NCBI GenBank assembly: GCA_964370985.1
Contig: CAYJLE010000013.1
Span: 9,988 to 73,987, forward strand
Direction of reading: 5' to 3'
Source of the DNA: JAHDVS01 sp964370985
Lineage (GTDB): Bacteria; Actinomycetota; Thermoleophilia; Gaiellales; Gaiellaceae
DNA length: 64,000 bases
The position numbers and the translations under genes are program-made. This document shows, piece after piece, positions 48,486 through 57,236 of this stretch; within the stretch, counting starts at the first letter, position 1, and every line of letters begins with the position of its first letter. The notes beneath the pieces were generated by a model. That model made no database searches and had not been told where the DNA came from. It saw nothing but the letters and a program-made list of their open reading frames with translations.

Positions 48486-49766
48486 ATGCTCCAGCCGATC
48501 AACGTCGGGCACAAGTCGCTCGGGGACTACGCGACGCTCGTGGGCCCGACCCTGGTGGCTGAGCTGAGCGCGCTCGCGGAGCCGCTCCGCGGCCGGCGAG
48601 TGCTTCACCTCTCCGCCACCGCGTTCGGGGGCGGCGTCGCCGAGATCAACTACACGCTCGTGCCGCTGATGCGCGACGCCGGTCTGGACGTCGAGTGGCG
48701 CGTGATCGGTGGCCAGGACGAGTTCTTCCAGGTCACGAAGGCGATCCACAATGCGCTTCAGGGCAGCCCCGAGGGTCTGACCGACGCGCAGGCCGAGATC
48801 TACCGGCTCTACAACCGGCGCAACGCCGCCGAGCTCGAAGGCGAGTACGACTTCGTGATCGTCCACGACCCGCAGCCGGCCGCCCTGATCGAGCACGCAC
48901 GCGCGACCGGCCGCCACTGGATCTGGCGCTGCCACATCGACCTCTCGACGCCGAACCCCTCGGTGGTCGACCTGCTCGCGCCGTGGCTCTGCGCGTACGA
49001 CGCGGCGATCTTCCACCGGCCCGAGTACGTGCCCGCCACCCGGGGCCTGCCCACCGCGTACATCTGGCCTCCGGCGATCGACCCGCTGGCGCCGAAGAAC
49101 ATGGCTCTCTCGCCCGAGGACGCTCGCTACATCATCGATCAGTTCGGCATCGACGTCGACCGCCCGCTGCTCACCCAGGTGTCGCGGTTCGACCCGTGGA
49201 AGGACCCGCTGGGCGTGATCGACGCCTACCGGCTCGTCCGTGAGGCGCACCCCGGCACACAGCTCGCGCTCGTCGGCTCGATGGCGCACGACGACCCGGA
49301 GGGGTGGGAGTTCTACAACCAGACGGTCGCGTACGCCGACGAGGACCCGGACGTCTACATCCTCTCGAACCTGAACAACGTCGGCTCCGTGGAGGTGAAC
49401 GCGTTCCAGGTTGTCTCGGCCGCGGTGATCCAGAAGTCGATCCGGGAGGGCTTCGGTCTCACGGTGTCCGAGGCGCTCTGGAAGGCCCGTCCGGTCGTCG
49501 CCGGTCGCGTCGGCGGCATCCTGGCCCAGATCCGGGACGGCGAGACGGGCTATCTCGTGGACTCCGCCCGGGGCTGCGCCGAGGCCTGCCTGGCCGTGCT
49601 CGCCGACCCGGACCGTGCGCGAGCGATGGCGCTTGCGGGCAAGGAAGACGTGCGCCGCCGCTTCCTGATGCCGCGGCTCTTGCGCGACTGGCTCGTGCTG
49701 TTCAACCGCCTGGTCGGCAACGACGTGGGTGCCGCGGAGCTCACGACCGTCGGGGAGGCGCGGTAG
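48486..49766 (+). CDS. treT: Trehalose glycosyltransferring synthase TreT (GT4)
   Basis: A 426-residue GT-B glycosyltransferase. The N-domain has LHLSATAFGGGVAEINYTLV, VEWRVIGGQDEFFQVTKA and VIVHDPQPAALI. The C-domain has LTQVSRFDPWKDPLGVIDAY, the GT4 ExxxxxxxE region IREGFGLTVSEALWKARPVV and GGILAQIRDGETGYLV. TreT makes trehalose directly from NDP-glucose and glucose. TATCCT lies 10 nt before ATG 48486. It is followed 10 nt later by otsA, a second trehalose route. Confidence 0.85.
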   Translation: MLQPINVGHKSLGDYATLVGPTLVAELSALAEPLRGRRVLHLSATAFGGGVAEINYTLVPLMRDAGLDVEWRVIGGQDEFFQVTKAIHNALQGSPEGLTDAQAEIYRLYNRRNAAELEGEYDFVIVHDPQPAALIEHARATGRHWIWRCHIDLSTPNPSVVDLLAPWLCAYDAAIFHRPEYVPATRGLPTAYIWPPAIDPLAPKNMALSPEDARYIIDQFGIDVDRPLLTQVSRFDPWKDPLGVIDAYRLVREAHPGTQLALVGSMAHDDPEGWEFYNQTVAYADEDPDVYILSNLNNVGSVEVNAFQVVSAAVIQKSIREGFGLTVSEALWKARPVVAGRVGGILAQIRDGETGYLVDSARGCAEACLAVLADPDRARAMALAGKEDVRRRFLMPRLLRDWLVLFNRLVGNDVGAAELTTVGEAR

Positions 49767-49769
49767 CGT
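49764..49769 (+). promoter_or_regulatory. -10 box for otsA
   Basis: TAGCGT begins on the treT stop codon and lies 7 nt before the otsA GTG 49777, the leaderless spacing seen at other genes in this window. Confidence 0.4.
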
Positions 49770-49776
49770 AGGTCGC

Positions 49777-51264
49777 GTGGGGGCCCGCGCGCGCAGGCTG
49801 ATCGTCGTCTCGAACCGCGGGCCGGTCACATTCCGGCGCGATGCCGGCGGCGACCGGGTTGCCCGCCGTGGCGGCGGCGGGCTCGTGACCGCCCTGCGGG
49901 GCCTCGCCCGACGGCACGCGGTGACCTGGATCGCGAGCGCGCTCAGCGACGAGGACCGCACGGTCGCGGCGGAGCGGGGCGGCGCGGCGGTCGAGGAGAC
50001 GGCCGCGGACGGCTCGACGTTCCGCCTGCGCCTGCTCGCCCACGAGCCGCGGGCGTACGACCGCTTCTACAACGTCGTCGCGAACCCGATGCTGTGGTTC
50101 GTCCATCACTACCTGTGGCCGCTGGCGCGGGCTCCGAGCTTCGACCGCGAGCTGTGGGAGGCCTGGAACGAGGGCTACGTCGTCGTCAATGAGCGCTTCG
50201 CAGAGGCCGTCAGCGAGGAGCTCGAGGCCGCGCCGGACGCGGCCGTGCTGTTCCACGACTACCACCTCTACCTGGCGCCGGCCCTGGTGAGGCGCCGCGC
50301 GCCCGGGGCTGCGCTCTCCCACTTCGTGCACGTGCCGTGGCCGGCGGCCGACTCGTGGCGCGTGCTTCCCGAGCCGATCCGCGTGGCCGTGCACGAGGGC
50401 CTGCTCGCGAACGACGTCGTCGGCTTCCACGCCGAGCGCTGGCGCCGGAGCTTCCTGCGCACGTGCGAGGACATCGCCGGCGCGAGCGCGAGCTTCACCG
50501 AGGGCGTCGTGACGGGCCCCGGCGGCCGGACGCGTGCGGTGGTCGCGCCGATCTCGGTCGACGCCGACGAGTTCGACGAGCTGGCGCAGGACGGGCGGGT
50601 GCTGGCGGAGGAGGCCGCGATCGAGGCGGGCCGCCCGGAGCTCCTCGTCGTGCGGGTCGACCGCACGGACCCCTCGAAGAACATCGTGCGGGGGCTGCGC
50701 GCGTTCGAGCTGTACCTCGAGGAGCACCCGGAGATGCATGGGCGCGTCGGGATGCTCGCGCTGCTCGATCCCTCGCGTCAGGACATCCCGGAGTACGCCG
50801 AGTATCTCGCGGAGATCGAGCGTGCCGCGCGGGCGCTCAACGGTCGCTTCGAGCGAGCCGGCTGGCGGCCGCTCGACCTCCAGGTGCAAGACAACTTCCC
50901 GCAGGCCGTCGCTGCCTACAAGCAGTACGACGTGCTGCTCGTGAACGCGATCTTCGACGGCCTCAACCTCGTCGCCAAGGAGGCGCCGCTCGTGAACGAG
51001 CGAGATGGCGTGCTCCTGCTCTCGGAGAACGCGGGCGCGCACGAGGAGCTCGGGGAGTGGGCGGTCACGGTCAACCCGTTCGACGTGCGGGGCCAGGCCG
51101 CCGGGCTCGGCGAGGCGCTGAGGATGCCCCTTCCGGAACGCGCCGCCCGCGCCGAGGCGATCCGCCGGCACGTGCGCGAGCACGACATCGCCGCGTGGGC
51201 GGAGGGCCAGCTCGCGGAGCTCGATGCAGCGGTGGTCGCGCGCGCCGGTAGAATCGCCCCGTGA
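49777..51264 (+). CDS. otsA: Alpha,alpha-trehalose-phosphate synthase (GT20)
   Basis: A 495-residue GT20 enzyme. VSNRGPVTF and GGGGLVTAL bind the sugar nucleotide, FHDYHLYLAPALVR and HFVHVPWPAADSWRVLP form the acceptor side, and VVRVDRTDPSKNIVRGLRAF with DGLNLVAKEAPLVNERDG complete the C-domain. It makes trehalose-6-phosphate. No otsB phosphatase is present nearby. GT20 relatives making glucosylglycerol phosphate cannot be excluded. The start is GTG 49777. The stop overlaps moaC (GTGA). Confidence 0.87.
   Translation: MGARARRLIVVSNRGPVTFRRDAGGDRVARRGGGGLVTALRGLARRHAVTWIASALSDEDRTVAAERGGAAVEETAADGSTFRLRLLAHEPRAYDRFYNVVANPMLWFVHHYLWPLARAPSFDRELWEAWNEGYVVVNERFAEAVSEELEAAPDAAVLFHDYHLYLAPALVRRRAPGAALSHFVHVPWPAADSWRVLPEPIRVAVHEGLLANDVVGFHAERWRRSFLRTCEDIAGASASFTEGVVTGPGGRTRAVVAPISVDADEFDELAQDGRVLAEEAAIEAGRPELLVVRVDRTDPSKNIVRGLRAFELYLEEHPEMHGRVGMLALLDPSRQDIPEYAEYLAEIERAARALNGRFERAGWRPLDLQVQDNFPQAVAAYKQYDVLLVNAIFDGLNLVAKEAPLVNERDGVLLLSENAGAHEELGEWAVTVNPFDVRGQAAGLGEALRMPLPERAARAEAIRRHVREHDIAAWAEGQLAELDAAVVARAGRIAP
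51249..51254 (+). promoter_or_regulatory. -10 box for moaC-mog
   Basis: TAGAAT, 6 nt before GTG 51261, inside the otsA 3' end. It is a good -10 with leaderless spacing, allowing Moco and prenyltransferase genes to be expressed apart from the trehalose genes. Confidence 0.5.
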
Positions 51265-51737
51265 GCAGCGACAACCCGCTGAGCCACGTCGATGAGGCGG
51301 GCTCGGTGCGGATGGTGGATGTCGGGGCGAAGCCGCTCTCTCGCCGCCGCGCCGTCGCCGTGGCCACCGTACGGATGCTCCCCGAGACCGCCCGCCGGCT
51401 GCGCGAGCTCCCGAAGGGCGACGCGCTCGCGACCGCCCAGGTCGCCGGGATCATGGCCGCGAAGCGAACCTCCGAGCTGATCCCCCTGTGCCACCCGTTG
51501 CCTCTGGCCGTGGTCGGCGTCGAGCTCGAGGTCGGTGAGGCCGACGTCCGGATCACCGCGACCGCGGAGACGACCGCGCAGACCGGGGTCGAGATGGAAG
51601 CGCTCGTGGCCGCGTCGGTGGCCGCTCTGACCGTCTACGACATGGCCAAGGCGATCGACAAGGGAATGGTCGTCGAGGGTGTGCGGCTCCTCGAGAAGAC
51701 GAAGGAGCCGGTAGCCGCCGGCGCGGACGGCCGATGA
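51261..51737 (+). CDS. moaC: Cyclic pyranopterin monophosphate synthase MoaC
   Basis: A 158-residue MoaC. MVDVGAKPLSRRRAVA, AKRTSELIPLCHPLPL, TGVEMEALVAASVAALTVYD and KAIDKGMVVEGVRLLEKT are the signature blocks with the active-site Lys, His and Asp. It converts the MoaA product to cyclic pyranopterin monophosphate. GTG 51261 overlaps the otsA stop, and its stop overlaps mog (ATGA). MoaA is not in the window. Confidence 0.95.
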   Translation: MSSDNPLSHVDEAGSVRMVDVGAKPLSRRRAVAVATVRMLPETARRLRELPKGDALATAQVAGIMAAKRTSELIPLCHPLPLAVVGVELEVGEADVRITATAETTAQTGVEMEALVAASVAALTVYDMAKAIDKGMVVEGVRLLEKTKEPVAAGADGR

Positions 51738-52213
51738 ACGCTGCCGTGCTGACCGTCTCCGACGGCGTCCACCACGGCACACGGGACGATCGGAGCGGCG
51801 ACCTGCTCGCGGAGCTGCTCGCCGGTGAGGGCTTCCTCGTCGAGCGCCGGGTCGTCCCGGACGAGCGCGACGAGATCGCGCGCGCGATCCGCGACCTCGC
51901 GGCCGGCAACGACGTCGTGCTCACGACCGGTGGCACCGGGTTGGCCCCGCGGGACGTGACGCCCGAGGCGACTCTCGACGTCGTCGAGCGAGTCGCCCCC
52001 GGAATCCCGGAGGCGCTGCGGGCGGACGCGATCACAAAGACGCCCCACGGGTTGCTGTCCCGCTCGGCCGCGGGCGTACTCGGCAAGACGCTCGTGGTCA
52101 ACCTGCCCGGCTCCCCGGGCGGTTGTCGCGACGGGTTCGAGATCCTCCGTCCGGCGCTCGCCCACGCGGTGGCGCTGCTCGCGGACGCACCGACGGCCCA
52201 CCGACAGACGTGA
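51734..52213 (+). CDS. mog: Molybdopterin adenylyltransferase Mog/MoaB-type
   Basis: A 159-residue MogA/MoaB-family protein: LTVSDGVHHGTRDDRSGDLL, VLTTGGTGLAPRDVTPEATL, and VNLPGSPGGCRDGFEILRPAL. It adenylylates molybdopterin before MoeA inserts molybdate. It overlaps moaC and the UbiA-type gene by 4 bases each. A mycobacterial parallel is moaB2 next to mprAB-pepD. Confidence 0.9.
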   Translation: MNAAVLTVSDGVHHGTRDDRSGDLLAELLAGEGFLVERRVVPDERDEIARAIRDLAAGNDVVLTTGGTGLAPRDVTPEATLDVVERVAPGIPEALRADAITKTPHGLLSRSAAGVLGKTLVVNLPGSPGGCRDGFEILRPALAHAVALLADAPTAHRQT

Positions 52214-53091
52214 GCGCGACTCCGAGCACGTTCGGAATACTTCGATATACGAAACTTTTTTCCTCGCTCGTCAAGCTCGAGCACACGCTGTTCGCGCTCC
52301 CGTTTGCCTACGTGGGCGCATTCCTCGCCGTCGGCGGGGTGCCGGGCGCCCGCGAGCTGATCTGGCTCACGGTCGCGATGGCCGGCGCCCGCAGCCTGGC
52401 GATGGCGCTGAACCGGCTGATCGACGCTCGCGTGGACGGGCGGAACCCGCGCACGGCCGCCCGCGAGCTGCCGCGTGGTGCCCTCCTGTCGTGGCAGGTC
52501 GTCGCCTTCGCCGTCGCCTCGCTCGCGGTGTTCCTCGTCGCCGTCTACCAGCTCGCGCCGATCGTCCGCTGGCTGTGGCCGATCCCGGTGGTCGCGTTCG
52601 TCGTCTACCCCTACCTCAAGCGGTTCACCTGGCTCTGCCACTTCTGGCTCGGCGCGGTGGACGGGCTCGCGCCGGTCGGAGCCTGGGCGGCGCTCGAGAA
52701 CGAGCTGCCCTGGCAGGCGTGGGCTCTCGGCGGCGCGGTGGCGCTGTGGATCGCGGGCTTCGACGTGCTCTACGCGCTCTTCGACCTCGAGGTCGACCGG
52801 GCGCAGCGGCTGCACTCGGTGCCCGCCCGCTTCGGCGCGAGGGCCGCCTTCCGGGTCTCCCGGGCCGCTCACGCGCTCACGATCGGGCTCCTCGTCGTCG
52901 CGGGTCTCGGGCTGCCCGTCGGTGCCGCCTACTGGCTCGGCGTCGCGGCGGCCGCAGGTCTGCTCGCGTACGAGCAGTCGCTCGTGTCCCCCCGTGACTG
53001 GCGCCGCCTCGACACCGCCTTCTTCACCATGAACGGCGTGATTGCCGTCGTGTTCTTCGGCTTCGTGCTCGTCGACGTCCTCGTCCGGTGA
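52210..53091 (+). CDS. UbiA-family prenyltransferase (UbiA/MqnP-like)
   Basis: A 293-residue polytopic enzyme. The first aspartate motif is ALNRLIDARVDGRNPRTAAR (NxxxDxxxD) and the second is YALFDLEVDRAQRLHSVPAR. Both resemble quinone prenyltransferases, with greatest likeness to the MqnP type of the futalosine menaquinone route. It attaches a polyprenyl chain to an aromatic ring in the membrane. The start GTG 52210 overlaps the mog stop (GTGA), and its stop overlaps ccmA. A link to respiration fits the cytochrome and haem genes downstream. Confidence 0.85.
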   Translation: MSATPSTFGILRYTKLFSSLVKLEHTLFALPFAYVGAFLAVGGVPGARELIWLTVAMAGARSLAMALNRLIDARVDGRNPRTAARELPRGALLSWQVVAFAVASLAVFLVAVYQLAPIVRWLWPIPVVAFVVYPYLKRFTWLCHFWLGAVDGLAPVGAWAALENELPWQAWALGGAVALWIAGFDVLYALFDLEVDRAQRLHSVPARFGARAAFRVSRAAHALTIGLLVVAGLGLPVGAAYWLGVAAAAGLLAYEQSLVSPRDWRRLDTAFFTMNGVIAVVFFGFVLVDVLVR

Positions 53092-53672
53092 TCCGCGCCC
53101 GCTCCCTCACGAAGCGCTTCGGCGACCACGACGTCCTCGATCGCATCGACATCGACGTGCCCGCCGGCGGCTTCCTGCTCGTCACGGGCCGAAACGGCTC
53201 GGGCAAGAGCACGCTGCTGCGGCTCCTCGCGGGCCTGCTCGCACCAACCGGGGGCGAGCTCGAGCTGGGGGTGGAGCGGGCGTCGATCGGGTTCGCCGGC
53301 CACGAGCCGCTCGTCTATCGGGAGCTGACCGCGCTCGAGAACCTCGAGCTGTACGGACGCCTCTACCGGATCCCGGAGCGGCGGGAGCGGATCGGGATGC
53401 TGCTCGAGCGGTTCGGGCTCTGGGAGGCGCGCAGCCAGCGCGTCGCCACCTACTCCCAGGGGATGCGCCAGCGGCTCGCGCTCTGCCGGGCGCTCCTCCA
53501 CGACCCCGAGCTCCTGCTCCTCGACGAGCCGTTCGCCGGGCTCGACCGGGAGGGTGCCGACCTGCTCGACGGGGAGCTCTCCGAGCTCGCCCGGTCGCAC
53601 ACCCTGGTCGTCTCCTCCCACCAACCGGAGCGCATCCTCGCGCTCGCGACCGCGCGACTCGAGCTCACCTGA
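53088..53672 (+). CDS. ccmA: Haem exporter ATP-binding protein CcmA-like
   Basis: A 194-residue ABC ATPase. Walker A is TGRNGSGKSTLLRLLAG, the signature is TYSQGMRQRLALCRALL and Walker B LLLLDEPFAGLD, with the switch His in VVSSHQPE. The adjoining ccmB and ccmC identify it as the CcmAB transporter of System I cytochrome c maturation. GTG 53088 overlaps the prenyltransferase stop. It is short for an ABC ATPase but complete. Confidence 0.88.
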   Translation: MIRARSLTKRFGDHDVLDRIDIDVPAGGFLLVTGRNGSGKSTLLRLLAGLLAPTGGELELGVERASIGFAGHEPLVYRELTALENLELYGRLYRIPERRERIGMLLERFGLWEARSQRVATYSQGMRQRLALCRALLHDPELLLLDEPFAGLDREGADLLDGELSELARSHTLVVSSHQPERILALATARLELT

Positions 53673-53689
53673 CCGGGTACGTCCAGGAC

Positions 53690-54316
53690 GTGGCGGCGCT
53701 CGCGCGCAAGGACCTCCTGCTGGAGCTGCGCACGCGGGAGACGCTTCCGGCGATGCTCCTGTTCGTCGTCTCGGCGCTCGTCGTCTTCCACTTCGCCCTG
53801 CCCGCCACCGCCGGCGAGTCGGAGCGGGTCGCGAAGGGGCTGCTCTGGGTGGCGGTGCTGTTCACCGCGTTGCTCGGGCTGACCCGGGCGTTCGTCGCCG
53901 AGCGCGAGCAGGGGATCTTCGACGGCCTCGTTCTGGCGCCGTGCGACCGCAGCGCGATCTGGCTGGCGAAGACGTTGTCGGTCGTCGCGTTCCTCGTCCT
54001 GGTCGAGCTGATCGCCGTCCCGGCGTTCGCGCTCTTCTTCACCGGCGTCGACGCGGCGACGATCGCCGCGCTCGCGCTCGCCAACCTCGGGATCGCGGCG
54101 GTCGGATGCCTCCTGTCGGCGATCGCCGCCGCCAGCCGCACCCGCGAGCTCCTGCTGCCGCTGCTCTTCCTGCCGCTCGCGATCCCGATCATCGTCGGCG
54201 GGGTGGGCGCCTCCGTGACCGACGAGCCCGGGCGGTACCTCGCCTTCCTCGGCCTCTACGACGGGATCTTTGCGATCATCTCCTGGGCGTCCTTTGAGTA
54301 CGTCGTTACGGAATAG
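53690..54316 (+). CDS. ccmB: Haem exporter permease CcmB
   Basis: About 208 residues with six membrane segments and the CcmB motif ALARKDLLLELRTRETLPAM at the start, FVAEREQGIFDGLVLAPCDR, and LLPLLFLPLAIPIIVGGVGA. The start is uncertain: GTG 53690 is used, but CTG 53669 is in frame and forms a CTGA overlap with the ccmA stop. It exports haem or holds it for CcmC with CcmA. It is followed by ccmC overlapping its end. Confidence 0.85.
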   Translation: MAALARKDLLLELRTRETLPAMLLFVVSALVVFHFALPATAGESERVAKGLLWVAVLFTALLGLTRAFVAEREQGIFDGLVLAPCDRSAIWLAKTLSVVAFLVLVELIAVPAFALFFTGVDAATIAALALANLGIAAVGCLLSAIAAASRTRELLLPLLFLPLAIPIIVGGVGASVTDEPGRYLAFLGLYDGIFAIISWASFEYVVTE

Positions 54317-54983
54317 GCCCGGTCCCGCCCTGGCGCTCGCCGCGGCGGCGCTCCTGCTCGCGAGCGTGGCGCTCGCGTTCTGGTGGGTGCCCGACGACGC
54401 CGATCAGGGCTTCAGCCAGCGGATCTTCTACATCCACGTGCCGGCTGCGATCACAGCGTACGCCCTCTTCGGCTGGGCGGGCTGGAAGGCTCTGCGCCTG
54501 CTCTGGAGGGGCGACGAGCGCTACGACCTCGAGAGCTACACGGCCATCCATATCGGGGTCATGTGGGGCGTGATCACCCTTGCCACGGGCGCGATCTGGG
54601 CGAAGATCTCCTGGGGCGTCTGGTGGTCGTGGAGCGAGCGACAGCTCGTTCTGTTCCTGATCCTGTTCCTGTTCTACTCCGCCTACTTCATGCTCCGCTA
54701 CTCCGTCGACCCGGGCTCGCAGCGAGCGCGGATGTCGGCGGTGTACGCGCTCTTCGGCGTCGTCCTGATCCCCGTCAGCTTCCTCGCGATCCGTCTGGCC
54801 GAGAACTTCATCCACCCTGTCGTGTTCACGCGAGACGGGCCGCAGATGGCCGGGTCGATGTTCCTGGTCTTCTGCCTCTCCCTGGCCGGGCAGATCGCGC
54901 TGGCCGGAGCCCTGTACCAGACCGAGCTGGCCGGCAAGCGGCTCGACTCCGGTCTGCGGGAGCTGAGGAGGGCGCTCGCGTGA
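54294..54983 (+). CDS. ccmC: Haem exporter protein CcmC
   Basis: About 229 residues, six membrane segments. The Trp-rich haem-handling loop is KISWGVWWSWSERQLVLFLI, and haem-ligand histidines are in FYIHVPAA and ENFIHPVVF. The conserved WWxWDxR Asp appears as Ser, a small departure. A TTG at 54294 is the likely start (overlapping ccmB by 23 bases). It delivers haem to CcmE. CcmE, CcmF and CcmH were not found in the window. Confidence 0.85.
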   Translation: MSTSLRNRPGPALALAAAALLLASVALAFWWVPDDADQGFSQRIFYIHVPAAITAYALFGWAGWKALRLLWRGDERYDLESYTAIHIGVMWGVITLATGAIWAKISWGVWWSWSERQLVLFLILFLFYSAYFMLRYSVDPGSQRARMSAVYALFGVVLIPVSFLAIRLAENFIHPVVFTRDGPQMAGSMFLVFCLSLAGQIALAGALYQTELAGKRLDSGLRELRRALA

Positions 54984-55165
54984 CGACCGCCGAGAAGTAC
55001 GTCACCGCCGCCTACCTGGTGGTGCTCGCGATCGTGCTCCTGTACGTCGTGATCTACGCGTTTCGCATGGTGCGGCTCGAGCGCGAGGTGCGCGAGCTCG
55101 CCGAGCTCGCCGCGCAACGGGACGACCGGGCGGCGGAACCCGGCCGGGAGCCGGCCGCGAGCTGA
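54980..55165 (+). CDS. ccmD: CcmD-like small membrane protein
   Basis: A 61-residue protein with one membrane segment (TAAYLVVLAIVLLYVVIYAF) and a charged tail RMVRLEREVRELAELA, the layout of CcmD. It overlaps ccmC (GTGA) and the HemX-like gene (TGATG). Identity rests on position and topology. Confidence 0.75.
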   Translation: MTTAEKYVTAAYLVVLAIVLLYVVIYAFRMVRLEREVRELAELAAQRDDRAAEPGREPAAS

Positions 55166-55962
55166 TGGCAGAGTTGGCCGTCGTCCTGTTCTGGCCCGCA
55201 CTGGCGGGGTATGCCCAGGCGGCCGTTGCGTACGTCGGCGAGGGCGTGCACCCTGGCCGCCTCGGCCGCTACGCGATCTGGGGGGTGCGGTTCGGCTGGC
55301 TCGCCCAGACCGCGCTGCTCGTGGCGCAGGCCGCCGCCGCCGAGGGCTTTCCGTGGGACTCCTGGGCCGGCTCGCTCAACCTGTTCGTCTGGATGTGCGT
55401 CGGCGCCTACCTGATCTGGGGCTGCCGGGCGCCCTACCGCCTGCTCGGCCTTGCCGTCATGCCGATCGCAGCGGCCCTGTTCGTGCTCGCGTGGCTCGCT
55501 GGCGGCGCCGGCCCCGGCCGCTCGAGCGCGTTCGACTCGACGTTCCTCGTCCTCCACGTCGGGCTCGTGACGGTGGCGTTCGCGGGCTTCACGCTCTCGG
55601 CCGCGCTCGCTGCCGTGTACCTGTGGCAGGACAGCCGCCTGAAGCGGCGCTCGCCCGGGCTGCTCCGCGTGCGGGCCCCGTCGCTCGCGACGCTCGACAG
55701 TCTGATCGGGCGGACGATCGCTGTCGGGCTGCCGGCGCTCACGTTCGGCGTCGCCGTGGGCCTCGCGCGCCTCGGGTCGGAGGGCGGCGGGATCGACGCG
55801 ATCATGGCCGTCACCTTCTTCGCCTGGGCCGTCTACGTGGCCTTCCTCGTGCTGCGCCACGAGGCGGGGTGGCGGGGGCGCCGCACGGCCTACCTCGCGC
55901 TCGCTGGCTTCCTGCTCGTGATCTGCGTCCGGCTCGGCTCGATCCCGATCACCCACTTCTGA
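55165..55962 (+). CDS. hemX: CcsA/HemX-family cytochrome c assembly protein
   Basis: A 265-residue, eight-segment membrane protein of the CcsA/HemX family: GFPWDSWAGSLNLFVWMCVG, FDSTFLVLHVGLVTVAFAGF and FFAWAVYVAFLVLRHE. Its place directly before hemA is the hemX position of Bacillus. It may bind haem or regulate glutamyl-tRNA reductase levels. It is linked to ccmABCD on the left and hemA on the right by 1-base TGATG overlaps, so haem synthesis and haem delivery are in one transcript. Confidence 0.85.
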   Translation: MAELAVVLFWPALAGYAQAAVAYVGEGVHPGRLGRYAIWGVRFGWLAQTALLVAQAAAAEGFPWDSWAGSLNLFVWMCVGAYLIWGCRAPYRLLGLAVMPIAAALFVLAWLAGGAGPGRSSAFDSTFLVLHVGLVTVAFAGFTLSAALAAVYLWQDSRLKRRSPGLLRVRAPSLATLDSLIGRTIAVGLPALTFGVAVGLARLGSEGGGIDAIMAVTFFAWAVYVAFLVLRHEAGWRGRRTAYLALAGFLLVICVRLGSIPITHF

Positions 55963-57230
55963 TGAACCTCGTCCTCGTCGGAACCTCGCATCGTCACGCC
56001 CCTGTGGAGGTACGGGAGCGCCTGGCGTTCGGCGGGGAGGCTGCGGGAGCGCTGGCGGCCCGCCTCGCCGCCGGCGACGGCGAGGCCGTGGCGCTGGCGA
56101 CGTGCAACCGCGTCTGCCTGTACCTGGCCCACCGCGACGCGACCGAGGCGCGAGCCCGCGCGAGCGCCGAGCTGCTGGCGCTCTCGGGTCTGCCGGCGGC
56201 GGCGCTCGAGTCGGCGTTGTACGTCAAGTCCGGAGCGGCCGCGGCGCTCCACCTGTTCCGGGTCGCGGCGGGTCTCGACTCGATGGTTCCCGGCGAGACC
56301 CAGATCCTCGGGCAGGTCCGGTCCGCGTTCGAGACGGCAGACCGCCACGGTGCCGCCGGGCCGGTGCTCCACCGGCTGTTCCGGCAGGCGCTTCACGCCG
56401 GCAAGCGGGTTCGGCACGAGACGGGAATCGCCGAGAACCCGGCGTCCGTCTCCTCGGCCGCCGCCGAGCTGGCCGCCCGCGTGTTCGACGATCTCGGATC
56501 GCGGACGATCCTGCTCGTGGGCGCCGGCAAGATGGCGGAGCTCGCCGCGGCGAACCTCCTCTCCCGCGGCGTTGGACGCCTTGTCGTCGCGAACCGGTCC
56601 GTCGAGCGGGCGCAGCCCCTCGCCGAGCGCTTCGGCGGCCGGGCCGTGGGCCTCGACGCGCTCGAGGAGGAGCTCGCCGGCGCCGACGTCGTGATCGCCT
56701 CCACGGGCGCGCGCGAGCTCGTGCTCACGGCCGGGCAGGTCGAGCGGGCGCTTCGCCGCCGCCGCGGGGTCCCGGTGTTCTTCATCGATATCGCGGTGCC
56801 GCGAGACCTCGATCCCGCAATCAACGATCTCGACGGCTGCTATCTCTACGACATCGACGATCTCGAGCGCGTCGTCGAGGAGAGCGTCGCCGGCCGCCGG
56901 GAGGAGGCCGTGCGGGCGGAGGCGATCGTGGACGAGGAGGCGCGAGACTTCGACGCCTGGCAGCGGTCGCTCGACGTGGTACCGGCCATTGCCGGGCTGC
57001 GGCGTCTCGCGGAGGAGATCCGGGCCGCGGAGCTCGCGCGGGCCCGGGCCCGGCTCGCGGGCCTGAGTCCTCGCGAGCTGACGGCGGTGGAGTCGCTGAC
57101 GGCCCAGATCGTGAACAAGCTCCTCCACGTGCCGACCGTGCGCCTGAAGGAGGCGGCTGCCGCGCCCGACGGAGCGGCCCGCGCCGACGCCCTGCGCTAC
57201 CTGTTCGACCTCGGGGACGACAGGTCGTGA
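55962..57230 (+). CDS. hemA: Glutamyl-tRNA reductase
   Basis: A 422-residue HemA. The catalytic Cys48 is in VALATCNRVCLYL, preceded by GTSHRHAPVEVRERL. It has the family signature HLFRVAAGLDSMVPGETQIL, NADPH-binding VGAGKMAELAAANL and a long C-terminal helical dimerisation domain. It makes glutamate-1-semialdehyde for tetrapyrroles. ATG 55962 overlaps the HemX-like stop by one base. It begins hemA-hemC-hemD. Confidence 0.95.
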   Translation: MNLVLVGTSHRHAPVEVRERLAFGGEAAGALAARLAAGDGEAVALATCNRVCLYLAHRDATEARARASAELLALSGLPAAALESALYVKSGAAAALHLFRVAAGLDSMVPGETQILGQVRSAFETADRHGAAGPVLHRLFRQALHAGKRVRHETGIAENPASVSSAAAELAARVFDDLGSRTILLVGAGKMAELAAANLLSRGVGRLVVANRSVERAQPLAERFGGRAVGLDALEEELAGADVVIASTGARELVLTAGQVERALRRRRGVPVFFIDIAVPRDLDPAINDLDGCYLYDIDDLERVVEESVAGRREEAVRAEAIVDEEARDFDAWQRSLDVVPAIAGLRRLAEEIRAAELARARARLAGLSPRELTAVESLTAQIVNKLLHVPTVRLKEAAAAPDGAARADALRYLFDLGDDRS

Positions 57231-57236
57231 GTCGCG

